Origin: Dictyophora rubrovolvata
Lineage: Eukaryota; Basidiomycota; Agaricomycetes; Phallales; Phallaceae
DNA: 64,000 nucleotides
NCBI GenBank assembly: GCA_029959195.1
Contig: CP114117.1
Location: 1,488,001-1,552,000 of the forward strand
Reading direction: 5' to 3'
Position 1 is the stretch's first letter, and each line of letters starts with the position of its first letter. Position numbers and translations under genes: made by a program. Below are positions 1 through 10,719 of the stretch, piece after piece. The notes under the pieces are model-generated. The model saw only the letters and a program-made list of their open reading frames with translations. It searched no databases and was not told where the DNA came from.

Positions 1-273
1 TGGAGGACGGCTTGCTATCCATCGGATGATGAGCACGGCGATGAGGGTCTTTCCGCTACCACTATAAGAAGAAGAGGAAATGTTATAGCGTATAGTATGA
101 CTGGCATTCGTGCCACTGACGTATCCAAAGCAGCAATAACATTTTCATGTTTGGCTTGTTCGAATATTTCCTCCTATCAAATCCCACGAGAAGGAGTTAC
201 CTAAGTTACTTGAAAGTTGGAACTCGTCAGATTAAAGACAGACCTGATATTTACGAGGGATTAGTGTTGACAT
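1..273 (-). CDS. Dicer-like RNA helicase, N-terminal exons only (partial)
   Basis: Three exons read leftwards: 273-244, 173-121 and 61 to the window edge. They join in frame across two short GT-AG introns. The protein starts MSTLIPRKYQEEIF and continues through NVIAALDTGSGKTLIAVL, a Q-motif-like region followed by a Walker A site (TGSGKT) at about residue 30. The pairing of 'RKYQEEIFEQAK' with 'NVIAALDTGSGKT' is typical of the helicase domain that opens fungal Dicers, which cut long double-stranded RNA in RNA interference. RNase III and PAZ domains would lie outside the window. Related superfamily-2 helicases (FANCM/MPH1, RIG-I-like) share the Walker A, so Dicer is a strong inference rather than proven. 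The exons are too short to stand out as open frames. Confidence 0.75.
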
Positions 274-1850
274 GGAGTGAAAGGATTTGAGAGGCTCGAT
301 TCAGAACATGAAGATGTACTAATTTTCAAGTCATGGCATGTAGATCATCGATCTATGATTAGCTAATGGAATGTGAGTCATAGTAAACATGATGCACGAT
401 CACTCGCAATGACTTGTATTAGTACTCCCATCACCGAATATATACCCCCTCCCCCCTACTCAAAACCTCTTCGCAGCCCTCCTCCCACCAACTCAATCAC
501 CCTCTTAAATCCAACGCCCGCCACCTCTGAATCCGTTGATAGGTCGTTTATGTTATGTTTACAATAATCAGAGGTCTTAATGAAGATGAAACATTTCTGG
601 ATGTTTTCTTCCGCCGTGCCAGCCCACTGAATGCCAAAATCCCAATAAAAGTGAAACAATTCCCACGTGTCAAGAAACTAAAAAATCTGACTAAGCTTCC
701 CCTCCTGGATAATAGGTGTGTTCTACTATGTGCTGGACCTTGTCCAATTTAATACTACAGTCACTAAATTGGCGTGTCCAGATCCAGTATCCATAGGACC
801 AAGTCTGTCCAAGGCGGGAACGTGCTTACGTAACATAATCTGCTTAATAATCCGTACCCGTATTTACGCACGTAAAATGCGGTTTTGGTACGGTCCGTAT
901 TTTGGCCTCTCAGAATCATTGACGGATACGGGTCTAATCCTGTCTAATCTCTCGGACCTTTTTACGGTACGTGCACGGTCCCTAAACACAGTTACGGTGC
1001 CGAGCCCTAGTCCCTACTGACGAAGGCCCCCTAACCGTGGGAAAGTAGTGCCGGCTCGAGTCTACTATTCCCGTGACGTTATAGATGTGCGAGTACGTCT
1101 TTTCCTCCAACCCAAGCACCTAATGCTAGTAAATAGTTGAATGAAGCAACGGCAAAGCGGCTAAGAGAGGTATACCTAACACGAATTGTTGTTTTACATA
1201 GTATGAATTTGAAGAGTCCATTGTGCCGGCGAATCATCGAGCTGAATCATCGAGTTGAAGCGAGTGTGATTAGCGGGTACTATTGCGAACGGTCTAATGC
1301 ACAGCTGTCCAGTCTTGCTTTTTATAGACTTGAGATAGAGGAACCGTAAATATCTTCTTTACAGACTTTGAGATAAAAATGTTGTGGCACACATGCTCAA
1401 CACACGCTGTTAACTCAGTTCCACTGCTTGATTAAACTGCATTCATCAAGTAGAATGATGAATCCTGGGTTGATTGGTTTAACTTTAATCAGAAAAGCTG
1501 TTATGTTCTCATAACAACACTTTTTGCGTGTTTTGTTCTTCGCGTCCATCGCGGCCAACGTCGCTCGGCTCCGCAGCTTTGCCTTTGCCGAAGGGTCCTG
1601 CCGCTTTGAATTGACTTGAGTGCCAGGCTGCCGGGGTTGACGGTGGCGCCTGAAATGGGGCCGACTCGATTGGTCCCGTGTGAGCCTATCAATGACTAAT
1701 AATAGCTTTGACTCTGTAATTATGCGCAGCAGTAAAAAAGTCTTCCCTTTCCCGACCGATCCTTAAATACGAAAAAAATGACCGCACATTGCCCCAGCGA
1801 CTTGTTCATTCCCATCTACTCAGAGATTACCCAGAGATAGTTTCATCGCC
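274..1850. other. Gene-poor stretch with CGTA/TACG-rich patch
   Basis: No supportable gene lies between the divergent Dicer-like and b561-type genes. Around 850-1010 the sequence is rich in CGTA, TACG and ACGG words and holds an 8-base inverted repeat (ACCCGTAT at 856-863, ATACGGGT at 926-933). This looks more like decayed repeat DNA than a promoter. Positions 1540-1690 are locally GC-rich. The last ~150 bases should hold the b561 gene promoter. Small open frames here have no recognisable product. Confidence 0.4.
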
Positions 1851-2647
1851 ATGTCGTATGATGTAGTTGCGTTTAATCATGAGGTGCGTCGAACCTTCGA
1901 CTTCGAAAACTTGTTTTTATGCTTGACTGTAACTCTAATAGGTCAGAGTGCATGCGACTCTAGCTTCCATAGGCGTAGTCATCCTACTACCAATTGGAAT
2001 ACTCATTCCCCGCTATTTCCGAACAACTAACATACACTGGTTTTGGACTCACGCATTTTGGCAAGGCGTCGTCGTTGGTCCCATCCTCATTGTCGGTATT
2101 GGCTATGGTCTCAGGGCCACCCAGCGGCAGGTGAAGGCGGGATCAACAGGAAATTTTGATGACCCCCACAAGGTTTATCCTTCCAGTCTGAGTCGCTGTC
2201 TGTCATTGTCGCTGACATGATACATATAGAAATCGGGTCTCGCAATCTTGATTCTCTATATCATCCAAGTCCTTCTAGGTCTTTTCTCTCACTATGTCAA
2301 TTTCCCTACTCTTCCCCTCGTCTACCGCACTCCACAGCGTATCCTTCATATCATGATTGGATTGAGTCTCTTTGGTCTTGGTTTCTGGCAGGTCAACTAT
2401 GGATACCTCACCGAGTGGCCAACATACGTAGGATCAATTGTTCCTGCCTCTGTCAACAAGGCTTGGAAAGCCTTGGTCGTTGTACGTTCTTGTCAACCTC
2501 GTCCTTCTTCATTGATCAATCTTTTCCCTTTAGCTCTTCCCAATACTATACGCTCTTGGCTGGGTCTTCTTACCAAAGCAAATATCTCAAGAATCTGCAG
2601 CGAGACGGAAGAGAGATTTCGAGGGGCCCCCGAATAGTGAAAAATGA
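1851..2647 (+). CDS. Cytochrome b561-type transmembrane protein
   Basis: Four exons (1851-1883, 1942-2172, 2230-2481, 2534-2647) join in frame into about 209 residues with five hydrophobic segments. Histidines that fit haem ligands fall in successive helices: 'VHATLASIG', 'THAFWQ', 'LFSHYV' and 'RILHIMIGL'. This is the layout of the b561 electron-transfer domain found in fungal cellobiose-dehydrogenase-like and ferric-reductase-like proteins. No DOMON or cellulose-binding domain is attached, so it is a stand-alone membrane module. The C-terminus is short, basic and probably cytosolic. The start is the first ATG in frame; exon 1 encodes only 11 residues. Electron donor and acceptor cannot be read from the sequence. 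Confidence 0.8.
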
Positions 2648-3121
2648 TTGCAATGGATAATTCTTTCCCTTCCTCTCCTTTTTTTCCATCCTAGATCCTT
2701 CTGTATGCCATTTGTTTACGAATACAGCTTTCCGATTAGTCACTAATACCGACCTTAAAGCAGCTGCAAGGCATTAATATGTACACACACTTGTAGAACC
2801 AGAGATACCTTACGATGCTATTAAGTATTTCGACTCTTCTAGTTCATCTCGATGACAAATCCGATTTGAATTTAAGTACTCTTCAGAAATATTTGAGACG
2901 GCTCGTATTACTAGTACACTTAACACGACGATAAATTTTACGTAGGCATGTCCCAATTCTGTTGTAGGTGCCTTACCAGCGATAAGTAATTTACAACTCG
3001 AGATATGAAGAAAACGCAATTTATTCTTGAAGCAGACCGAGAGACTGCTCCCGGCCGAATCAATACGAGTCGCTGCGTGACCATCTCAAATTTAGACGCC
3101 AAACAGCCTGCACTCTCAAAA
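2648..3121. other. Intergenic, nothing recognised
   Basis: AT-rich spacer between two genes on the same strand. It should contain the 3' end of the b561-type gene and the CCT1 promoter. The CCT1 frame stays open upstream of its start to 3005, but the extra 39 codons do not resemble the family. Confidence 0.4.
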
Positions 3122-5210
3122 ATGGCCATGTACCAACGCGATCCTCGGGCAGGAGCCTTTCTAGGAGGAGAGCGTATTTCAGGGCAAGACATTCGTGATC
3201 AGAATGGTAAATTTCTCGGGGATGTGTTTTAAAAATTCCTATGAACCAATTAACATGTTTCGACAGTCGTGGCGGCGCAGTCTATTGCGAATATCATCAA
3301 AAGCTCTCTAGGGCCTCTGGGGCTGGATAAAATGCTAGTAGATAACATTGGAGTAAGCTGTCGTTGTTATTCATCAATTTCTTGTTGTTTTGCTGACACA
3401 GGTCAATGAACAGGAAGTTACCATTTCAAACGATGGGGCGACCATTTTGAGTATGATTGAAGTCGAGAACCCATGCGGACGCATTTTCGTCGATTTGGCT
3501 CAAAAGCAAGATAAAGAAGTTGGAGATGGTACTACATCAGTTGTTATCATATCAGCCGAATTACTACGTCGAGCAAACGAGCTTGTCAAATCCAAGGTCC
3601 ATCCAACCACTATCATCACAGGTTATCGGGTCGCATGTAGAGAGGCATGCAGGTTTATGGTCGACCAGATTAGTGTTAAAGTCGACAGTTTGGGAAAGGA
3701 TGCCTTGATTAATGCTGCAAAGACGTCAATGTCCAGTAAAATAATCGGAAGGTATTTTATCAAGCGTTACTCCATAGACTCGAATTTTCTTTTTCATAAC
3801 TATTCCAGTGATGATGATCTATTTGCTCCTATGGCTGTCGAAGCAATGCTAGCTGTTAAAACGATCAATAACCGTGGCGAGACTAAATATCCTGTCAAGG
3901 CTGTCAATATTCTGAAAGCTCATGGTAAAAGTGCCCGGGACTCGCTTTACGTGAAAGGCTATGCTTTGAACTGCACAGTTGCTAGTCAAGGTAATGTCGT
4001 TTGTGTTATTAAGTTTGTGTCCCTCGACCTCAACCCCAACTTTAGCTATGAAGACACGTATTACGAACGCAAAAATTGCTTGTCTAGATATTAACCTGCA
4101 AAAAACTCGCATGCACTTGGGAGTCCAGATTCTCATTGATGATCCAGATCAACTAGAGGAGATACGGAAAAGGCAAGTGCTCATATAAATTTTGGTGCCT
4201 TTGTATGACTGATTCAAATCTTAGGGAAACTGAGATTACTTTAGAACGGATTCGCAAAATTTTAGCAGCTGGCGCTAACGTTGTCCTAACAACAAAAGGC
4301 ATAGACGACCTTTGCTTGAAAGAATTCGTCGAAGCCGGAGCCATGGCAGTCCGACGATGCAGAAAGGAAGATCTCCGTCGAATCGCTAAAGCAACTGGTG
4401 CAAATCTAGTTTCGAGTCTGGCTAATCTGGAAGGAGAAGAAACATTCGAAGCATCTTATCTCGGATTAGCTGATGAAGTCATTCAGGATCGTATTGCGGA
4501 TGACGAGCTCATCCTCATAAAAGGAACAAAAGTTGTCAGCTCTTCTTCTATTGTGTTACGGGGAGCCAATGACTATATGTTGGATGAAATGGAACGCGCC
4601 ATGCATGATACTTTATCCATTATCAAACGGACTTTGGAAAGCGGCTCAGTTGTTCCTGGTGGAGGGGCGGTCGAAACCGCCCTTAGCATCTATCTGGAAA
4701 ACTTTGCGACAACACTGGTAATTTTTCCCCGAGAGTTTTTCTGTCTTTCTCCTAATAGATACTGATACGCTAAACCACAGGGTTCTCGCGAGCAGCTCGC
4801 AATTGCAGAATTCGCAAGCGCGCTCCTCGTTATTCCCAAAATATTGGCTGTCAATGCCGCCAAGGATTCTACAGGACTTCTTTCTAAACTTCGCGCCTAC
4901 CATAACACGGCTCAGAACGCTCCTGCTGGCGACCCCAAGAAAGGTTTAATACATTATGGACTAGATCTGCTTAACGGGGATGTCAGAAATAACGTAAAAG
5001 CTGGTGTTTTAGAACCCACCATGAGCAAAGTGCGCAGTTTAAAATCCGCGTTTGAGGCTGCCGTCTCTTTATTGCGCATCGATGACGCGATACGTTGTAT
5101 GCCTGGTAAGTTTTTTTTTTCACCAGAGTACATATGTATGTTATGGGAACAGTTGCTCAATGATTTTTTTTCCAGAGCCTCAACCGGAGCGTGATGAGCA
5201 TGGTCATTAG
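3122..5210 (+). CDS. CCT1: T-complex protein 1 subunit alpha (CCT1/TCP-1 alpha)
   Basis: Subunit of the cytosolic eight-membered CCT/TRiC chaperonin that folds actin and tubulin. Eight exons (3122-3206, 3267-3352, 3414-3751, 3809-3990, 4046-4172, 4225-4717, 4781-5105, 5176-5210) give exactly 556 residues, the family's usual length. Hallmarks are '[18 protein letters not shown]', the ATP site 'NDGATIL' and 'GDGTTSVVI', and '[10 protein letters not shown]' near the C-terminus. Alpha identity rests on '[14 protein letters not shown]', 'LNGDVRNN' and the block ahead of the last intron. ATG 3122 is chosen because '[16 protein letters not shown]' is the fungal CCT1 opening. The intron at 4173-4224 begins with GC (AG|GCAAGT). 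At exon 3, the acceptor before 3414 restores '[10 protein letters not shown]'; another AG 12 bases upstream would add VNEQ. Confidence 0.97.
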
Positions 5211-5349
5211 ATACAAGCCGTAATATTCATAGTTAGTATATCACTAATTTGATTACACCAAAAGAAAATATTTTGTACAAATGTCGACGACGACGCGTGT
5301 GATTGTGATCTTCGCGCGTGACATTGCGCGTTGTGTTCAGACTATCATC

Positions 5350-6166
5350 ATGTCGTGGTTAGGACCAATGTAAGCACACAAATATATTCCCCTGCAACAA
5401 TTCCCAAGTGTTTTTTTTTTCTTTCTAAGCCCTATAATTACCACCCTGGCCAAGCATATGGATCCCCAAGAAGAGTATGTTATGATCACAGACGCGGAGG
5501 AGCATATGAAACTCAAAGCGGCAGCAAGACAAAAGACAGTCGAAGAAACCCGGAATATGTTAAGAGGTATGCAACATTGAGTTTTTTTTTTTTTTCATCC
5601 GAGGGGAAAAAATGATACATACAAAATTAGCATTGTCGCGCCAGCTGGAGCAGGCGAAACTCGGTGCTACTCGTCCTGGGAACGTACCGGCAGAATCTGA
5701 ACATGTAGCGTTAATAAACGAATTGGAAGATTCGCGTATGGGCTTAGGGAAAGCGATTGTTGATGCGGAAGGACTGTTGGCAACTAAAGAGGTTGAATTA
5801 CTACGATTGCGCGAAGAGGAGCGAGCACTGGAGGGTGGGGACGCTTCTGTAGATCACAACCTTGACTCAACCGCGTATGATTTTATCAATTCACTTTCTT
5901 TTTTTATTTTATGAACTGGTAATTTTGTGCATATATAGGCTGAGGTTACAGATCTGTCGAAGTTTAGGGTTCGAACCCATCTTAGACAGCAGCAACGACA
6001 TTGTCAAGATACTCGTTCGTAAGTTATTTCGTGCCCTTTTCTACCCACGAAAAACACCGATATATGTGTTACAGGCTCGGAAACGAAAGATATATATCCC
6101 GTAATCTTTGAGAAAAACAAGTCCGACATAGAATATACACAGCTGTTGTGGGATCTCGCATCATAG
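5350..6166 (+). CDS. SPC24: Kinetochore protein Spc24
   Basis: Part of the Ndc80 complex that joins kinetochores to microtubules. Five exons (5350-5369, 5430-5566, 5631-5874, 5939-6018, 6075-6166) join in frame to 190 residues, the usual Spc24 length. The N-terminal two thirds is charged and coiled-coil-like ('DAEEHMKLKAAARQKTVEE'). The C-terminal globular part 'LRLQICRSLGFEPILD' followed by 'YTQLLWDLAS' matches the Spc24 head that binds the Mis12 complex and CENP-T. The start is uncertain: an in-frame ATG at 5281 would add 23 residues, and exon 1 encodes only about seven. The gene lies 139 bases after CCT1 and converges on TMA20 with about 43 bases between stop codons. Confidence 0.88.
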
Positions 6167-6209
6167 TTATCTCAGTTACCTTGTATGGATGTAGACCTTC
6201 TTCTGTCAA

Positions 6210-6969
6210 TCATAGTGTATTAACATTCCACAAATCGTCTCCTAGATAGGATACTGTTTCGACTCCAACCCCTTTGTTGACCGCCTTTATTTCTTCTGTG
6301 CTCAACTTCGTAATGCCTATGCCTACAGCATGTTCTTTGCCCTCAGCCATGATAGCGACAGGCGCACCAACAGGAAGTGCTTCCTCTGGAGGAGGTAGTC
6401 GTCCACCAGCCGAAGTGAATCCCGGGCACATCATATGTGCGCCACCAAGCAGAAAGCGAATCGCCCCACGATCTACTGTTGTTTGAGGTAGTAAGAATGG
6501 ATCTATTGGTGCGATATCAGACGCAGGTAAATCCCTCTCAAGAAAGAAAAGGGGAATATACGTACATTTATGCAAGAGTTTCAACGTCGGATAAAATGGA
6601 CCATCGAAGTGTTGGAAGAAGAGGGGGACACCGTTCACGGTAAACAGAGAGATGTGTTCTCTGCTTTTGATTGTGTTTTTGATAATTTCAGATAAGAAGG
6701 GAGTCATTGAAGTCGGAGAATCACCATTTTACGAGAACAAGCGATTCCTTCTTTGACCAGATTTGTTCGAATGTTTCGGTGTCAACTTTGAACTGCGAAA
6801 GAATAGTCGTTCTGATGGTGCGCTGAACGGACGATTTGAGGATACTCTGTCCAGATATATCTGATGAAGGCGAGAACCTGGATCGGGGCAAAAACAAAAG
6901 AGCTTCAATCAATCGAAAGGGTAAAAAAAAAAACAAGGGAATGGCGATCGGCAATTACTTTTTGAACAT
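6210..6969 (-). CDS. TMA20: MCT-1/Tma20 family translation factor (PUA domain)
   Basis: Exons 6969-6959, 6877-6725, 6663-6566 and 6502-6210 join to 184 residues, close to human MCTS1. The start 'MFKKF' is recovered by splicing an 11-base coding first exon. An N-terminal MCT1-specific domain is followed by a PUA RNA-binding domain: 'GPFYPTLKLLHKYPF', 'VDRGAIRFLLGGAHMMCPG', 'AIMAEGKEHAVGIG' and 'VNKGVGVETVSYLGDDLW'. Tma20 pairs with Tma22/DENR and acts on 40S ribosomes during recycling and reinitiation. The frame closes exactly over all four exons. It is divergent from UBC6 with about 176 bases between starts. Confidence 0.95.
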
Positions 6970-7145
6970 GTTTATTGCAGGCTGCGGTGTGCAAAAGGAA
7001 GACTGCCACTGGCAGTGTGTGGATCCGATGCCGCAGCAGTGCCGCTTACCAAGCCTATTCTTGTCGCCGTTCCTTCTATTTTATAGCGTTTGACACGTTA
7101 TCGTCTCGCCCTTCTCCCTTTCTACTCGTTCGTTTTTCTTCTGTA

Positions 7146-8317
7146 ATGGCATCCCGTGCGTCTCATAACAAAAACAATGCAGGTATGCACAGTTTATACT
7201 GTATACACCATTTATATGACGTGATTGATGTTCTCCTTCTCAAGGTGTTAAGCGAATACTTCAAGAAGCCAAGGAATTAGCCACAGACCCAAGCACCGAC
7301 TACCATGCAACCCCTTTAGAGGATGACATATTCGTCAGTGTGCTGTTAGTACTAGTTATTCGAATATTCAAACTTGCCTAGGAGTGGCACTGCACTATGC
7401 GTGGACCACCGGGGACAGAATATGAAGGCGGCCTCTACCATTTTCGCATACAGCTGCCATCGGAATATCCTTTCAGACCTCCTTCAATCATGATGTTAAC
7501 ACCTAACGGAAGGTTTGAGCTCAATACTAAGGTTTGGCCTAAATGTTCGCACTTGTCTCTAAATTGAAAGTACTGACACCTTGTCTCACCGTAGATTTGC
7601 ATTAGTTTCACAAATTGTAAGAGTTGTTTCAACTAGTTAATCTCTCAATTTTTGGATGTGAAGACTTATATTTGATTGCCGCTTTCAACAGATCATGAAG
7701 GTAAATGATTTTGTTGAAGTTCTTTACAGTTTTATAACGACATAATAGAGTCATGGCAGCCTGCATGGGGAGTAAGAACTGCAATCATAGCTTTGCAGGG
7801 ATTCTTCCCTTTGAAAGGAGAAGCCGCTGTCGGTGTTGGTGCCATGGAATGTTCGACTGCAGAACGGAGACGATTGGCCTCGTTGTGGGTGCTTTCAATC
7901 ATTTGATTGTATTATTTTTTTTTTCAATAAACCCGGTATCTTAGATCGCGGAGTTGGGCATGTCCCCGATGTGAGAAACCCAATCATGAATTGCTACCAG
8001 ATCCTGTATCTGTGGAAGAAAAGCCATCCGGCGAAGTCAACGCCAGCGACACCACTGAATCATCTTCCGATCATATTGTCGCTTCAGAGAAAAGCAACGA
8101 GAAGGGACCGTCAATAGTAGCAGAATCGGTTGAAACTCGAGCTGTTGGGGGTTCTGTATCAACCAATGATCCTCGGTCTCCACCGGCTCCACACCGCTTG
8201 ACGAACGAACGTCAAGATTCACGGTCTCATCCCGTTCGCCCGCCACTACTACTAGACGGCGCCATTGCCGTGTGCTTCACGCTATTAATTGCTATTCTGT
8301 GCAAAAGATTTGTATGA
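7146..8317 (+). CDS. UBC6: Tail-anchored ubiquitin-conjugating enzyme E2 (Ubc6/UBE2J type)
   Basis: ER-membrane E2 of the ERAD degradation pathway. About seven exons join in frame. The UBC fold begins 'GVKRILQEAKELATDPSTDY' and runs through 'WHCTMRGPPGTEYEGGLYHF' and 'PPSIMMLTPNGRFELNTK'. The catalytic cysteine lies in 'KICISFTNYH', with 'ESWQPAWGVRTAII' after it; this atypical active-site spacing is diagnostic of Ubc6/UBE2J. A Ser-rich linker follows, and the protein ends in one hydrophobic tail anchor ('LLLDGAIAVCFTLLIAIL') with a short basic tip. The start ATG at 7146 gives a normal Ubc6 N-terminus. It converges on the next gene with about 74 bases between stops. Confidence 0.95.
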
Positions 8318-8391
8318 TTTTATTTTGACGACATTCGTATCTACTTGTAGCAAAATGACATGTTTCTTTACATAATGCATAGTTATTTATT

Positions 8392-9258
8392 CTACTTCAG
8401 ATCTTTGACATGGTCCGGGAGTTGAACAAGACGGCTGTATTCCGACGGCTCCGGAGTGGCTGTTATGTGTTTAATTGGCACTACCCCGGTCCAAACTGTT
8501 GAAGTCAGTTGCTCATTGAGAAGATCCTAAAAACGACGTATGAAAAACTTGTTTTTAACATGTGTTGATTAGCTGGAACGTGCGCACTTGTTTATTATCA
8601 ATGGCTCCTGTCGCACGAACTTTGGCACTGGGATTTTAAAGGTGAGAGTGAAATCGTTCTCAGGGAGACCAATACAATTTACCTGGCAGTATCAATTGCG
8701 ACGCGGATGATTGCTGTACCTTTGAATTCGGTAGGAGTAGGTTTTCGGGCGTAATCCCATCGGCCAGGGAGGGTACTGTCGGTGATACGAATGAACGCCG
8801 CAGTCTTTCCGGCTTCATCTTTGGGATCTAAAGGTAATGTATATCCGTGCAAAACTGCTGATCTATAGTTCATGCTGGAACCGAAGCTGGAAAGTGCAAG
8901 AACGTAACCATCGACAATAGTCGAAGTTACAACCACTCGGATATTGGGCTGGGAAAGGAGTTTGTATACCCTGGAAGATGGATGGCTATGCAGATAGAGA
9001 ATGAGATCTGGTGATTCTGTATCTTCGAATGCAGCAACCATTGGTACGCATTGCGGAAATCCGTCAGGGTCTGTGAACGCGATGTGTGCTATTTTGGCTT
9101 CACGAACGATCGAGACGATGGTTGGCTATAGATCGGTATAAACACGAATGAACTAGCAAAAACACTTTAATTGCCTTGTCATAATGCGCCCTTTCCTGAT
9201 GACGACCGACTTTATTCAAGTTGCTTTTCTCGAAGACAGACGAGGTGTCCTCCGACAT
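8392..9258 (-). CDS. Flavin-nucleotide-binding (pyridoxamine-oxidase-like) protein
   Basis: Four exons (9258-9175, 9125-8683, 8627-8588, 8526-8392) close in frame to 233 residues. The family signature is 'GRHQERAHYDK', followed after the intron by 'PTIVSIVREAKIAHIAF', then 'LYLHSHPSSRVYKLL', 'VDGYVLALSSF' and 'NYRSAVLHGYTL'. This is the FMN-binding split barrel of the Pyridox_ox_2 group (formerly 5-nitroimidazole-resistance-like). Substrate is unknown for fungal members. Family alignment places the first splice at AAG|GC, a GC-AG intron; a GT six codons' worth of bases away is impossible to align, but one 9 bases downstream would keep frame and add three residues. An in-frame ATG at 9294 would lengthen the N-terminus by 12 residues. 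Confidence 0.82.
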
Positions 9259-9441
9259 GATGGTGCGGTTCCGCGTTCCGAGATGCCGAGCCATTCGGAG
9301 GAGTCGTCAATTTTGACCCTGCCGCGGCCGTTCCAACGCGTCACGGTCAGCAAGTATATCGCATTGATATTTAAGCGAACGAGAATGTAATCTCGGAGTC
9401 GACTACTAACTAGTACTAGTACCCCAAGCCTACAGTTTTGC

Positions 9442-10719
9442 ATGTGGCAGCGATTTACTCGCTCTCTCAAAACCGCCTTTAAAGGGCGGTTTGCGGGAGG
9501 CGCTGCTACTCGACAGCATCCTCCCGGCCAGTTTCGAACTCTAATTTCGTATTCTTCTTCTTCGTCGTCGTCGGCAACAGCATCCAGCGCATCCAAACAA
9601 TTGGGACAACCGATTTTCCAGCCCTCTCAGTCCTCTTTACCGTTTTGCTTGCGATCTAATAAATTCCATTCGCCTTCTAACTTTGTGCAATTACGTTTGC
9701 CCCGTCCACCTTCTATACCTAGACGAGTCACCGATGTTGGTCTAGGGACAGCACGAAAATTTTCGACGGCCAGACCACTCTTCCAGCACCTCGTCCAGAA
9801 TGTCCCCGTTGCTGGTCGAGCCTTCTACGAACTTGATTTAGACGTTCAAAAGAAACTAAATCCTGCTTTTGGAGTCAGTCGCTTTGGGAATGTCGCGAAG
9901 GAGCAAGATTCGCTCCCAAAAATTCCCTCGTCTATCTTTCAACGTCAGTCTCATCCGGCAGTGCTTTCGTGGGTCTCCCGCGATGACAGCGAATCGAAGG
10001 CTACGTCCGATGCTAACGAACCCAGCGAGGAACAGCTCAATAGTTATTTCGCCTCTCCATCACCCTCGTTTTCCCTTGTCACTTTTCTTCAGATTCCTCT
10101 TCTCCCTGCGCCTTTACCATCGCCAGCAGCAGCAGCAGCATTTTTGCAACCGGAAGAAAATGGAATGGCAAACCCTGCAGACTCGCTGCTCATTTTTCTT
10201 GATCTGTCATCTATTGCCTCCGAGCGCGTCCTTTACTCTACTCACGCCGCCAGAGTATCCTCCTTGTATGATAGACTCAATGCAAACCGGGTATGGGAGC
10301 ATGGAGCCTCCTTTGAAGCTCTGTACGACGACTCATCGGGTCTTTGTTTTGCCCTACGTGTCAAGTTTGAAGGTTGGACTGAGGAAGACACTCGTTCGAT
10401 TCTGGATCTCACGGGCGACAACTTCAACTGGTGTACTCTCTGGCAAGAAGAATTGTCTGATTCATCCGACCACCAATCTTTTATAATGCCGACACTCGAT
10501 CCTTATTCAAACTCATCTCGACAAGAGATCGGAGAACCATCAAGCCCGTGGGATGATTTGTTATCAAATGAAGCATCACGAAGTGAATTTGACATGCTGG
10601 ACTTCCAGTCAGAGTTGGAGGAGTGGTCTGTGGATAGTGGTATAGGAGGTTTACTGGAGGATGGCGCAACTTGGGATCTATCTAATTTCAGCCCCGGAAG
10701 CGTTGTACCAGCCACGTAG
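9442..10719 (+). CDS. Conserved-looking fungal protein of unknown function, possibly mitochondrial
   Basis: A single uninterrupted frame of 425 codons from ATG 9442. I do not recognise a named domain. The N-terminus (MWQRFTRSLKTAFKGRF) is basic and amphipathic, like a mitochondrial presequence, and is followed by a Ser-rich run. Region 100-125 ('ARKFSTARPLFQHLVQNVPV') looks conserved and hydrophobic. A short Pro/Ala-rich low-complexity stretch encoded by a CAG/AGC run lies near 10110-10140. Residues 240-340 look globular ('LLIFLDLSSIASERV', 'LCFALRVKFEGWTEED', 'TLWQEEL'). The C-terminus is acidic with an 'EWSVDSGIGGLLED' patch. The lack of introns is unusual beside its neighbours. It is divergent from the flavin-binding gene, with 183 bases between starts. 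Confidence 0.7.
   Translation: MWQRFTRSLKTAFKGRFAGGAATRQHPPGQFRTLISYSSSSSSSATASSASKQLGQPIFQPSQSSLPFCLRSNKFHSPSNFVQLRLPRPPSIPRRVTDVGLGTARKFSTARPLFQHLVQNVPVAGRAFYELDLDVQKKLNPAFGVSRFGNVAKEQDSLPKIPSSIFQRQSHPAVLSWVSRDDSESKATSDANEPSEEQLNSYFASPSPSFSLVTFLQIPLLPAPLPSPAAAAAFLQPEENGMANPADSLLIFLDLSSIASERVLYSTHAARVSSLYDRLNANRVWEHGASFEALYDDSSGLCFALRVKFEGWTEEDTRSILDLTGDNFNWCTLWQEELSDSSDHQSFIMPTLDPYSNSSRQEIGEPSSPWDDLLSNEASRSEFDMLDFQSELEEWSVDSGIGGLLEDGATWDLSNFSPGSVVPAT

Noticed and set aside
5966-5980. GGTTCGAACCC, another B-box-like word
   Set aside because: It lies inside a conserved Spc24 coding exon and has no cloverleaf around it.
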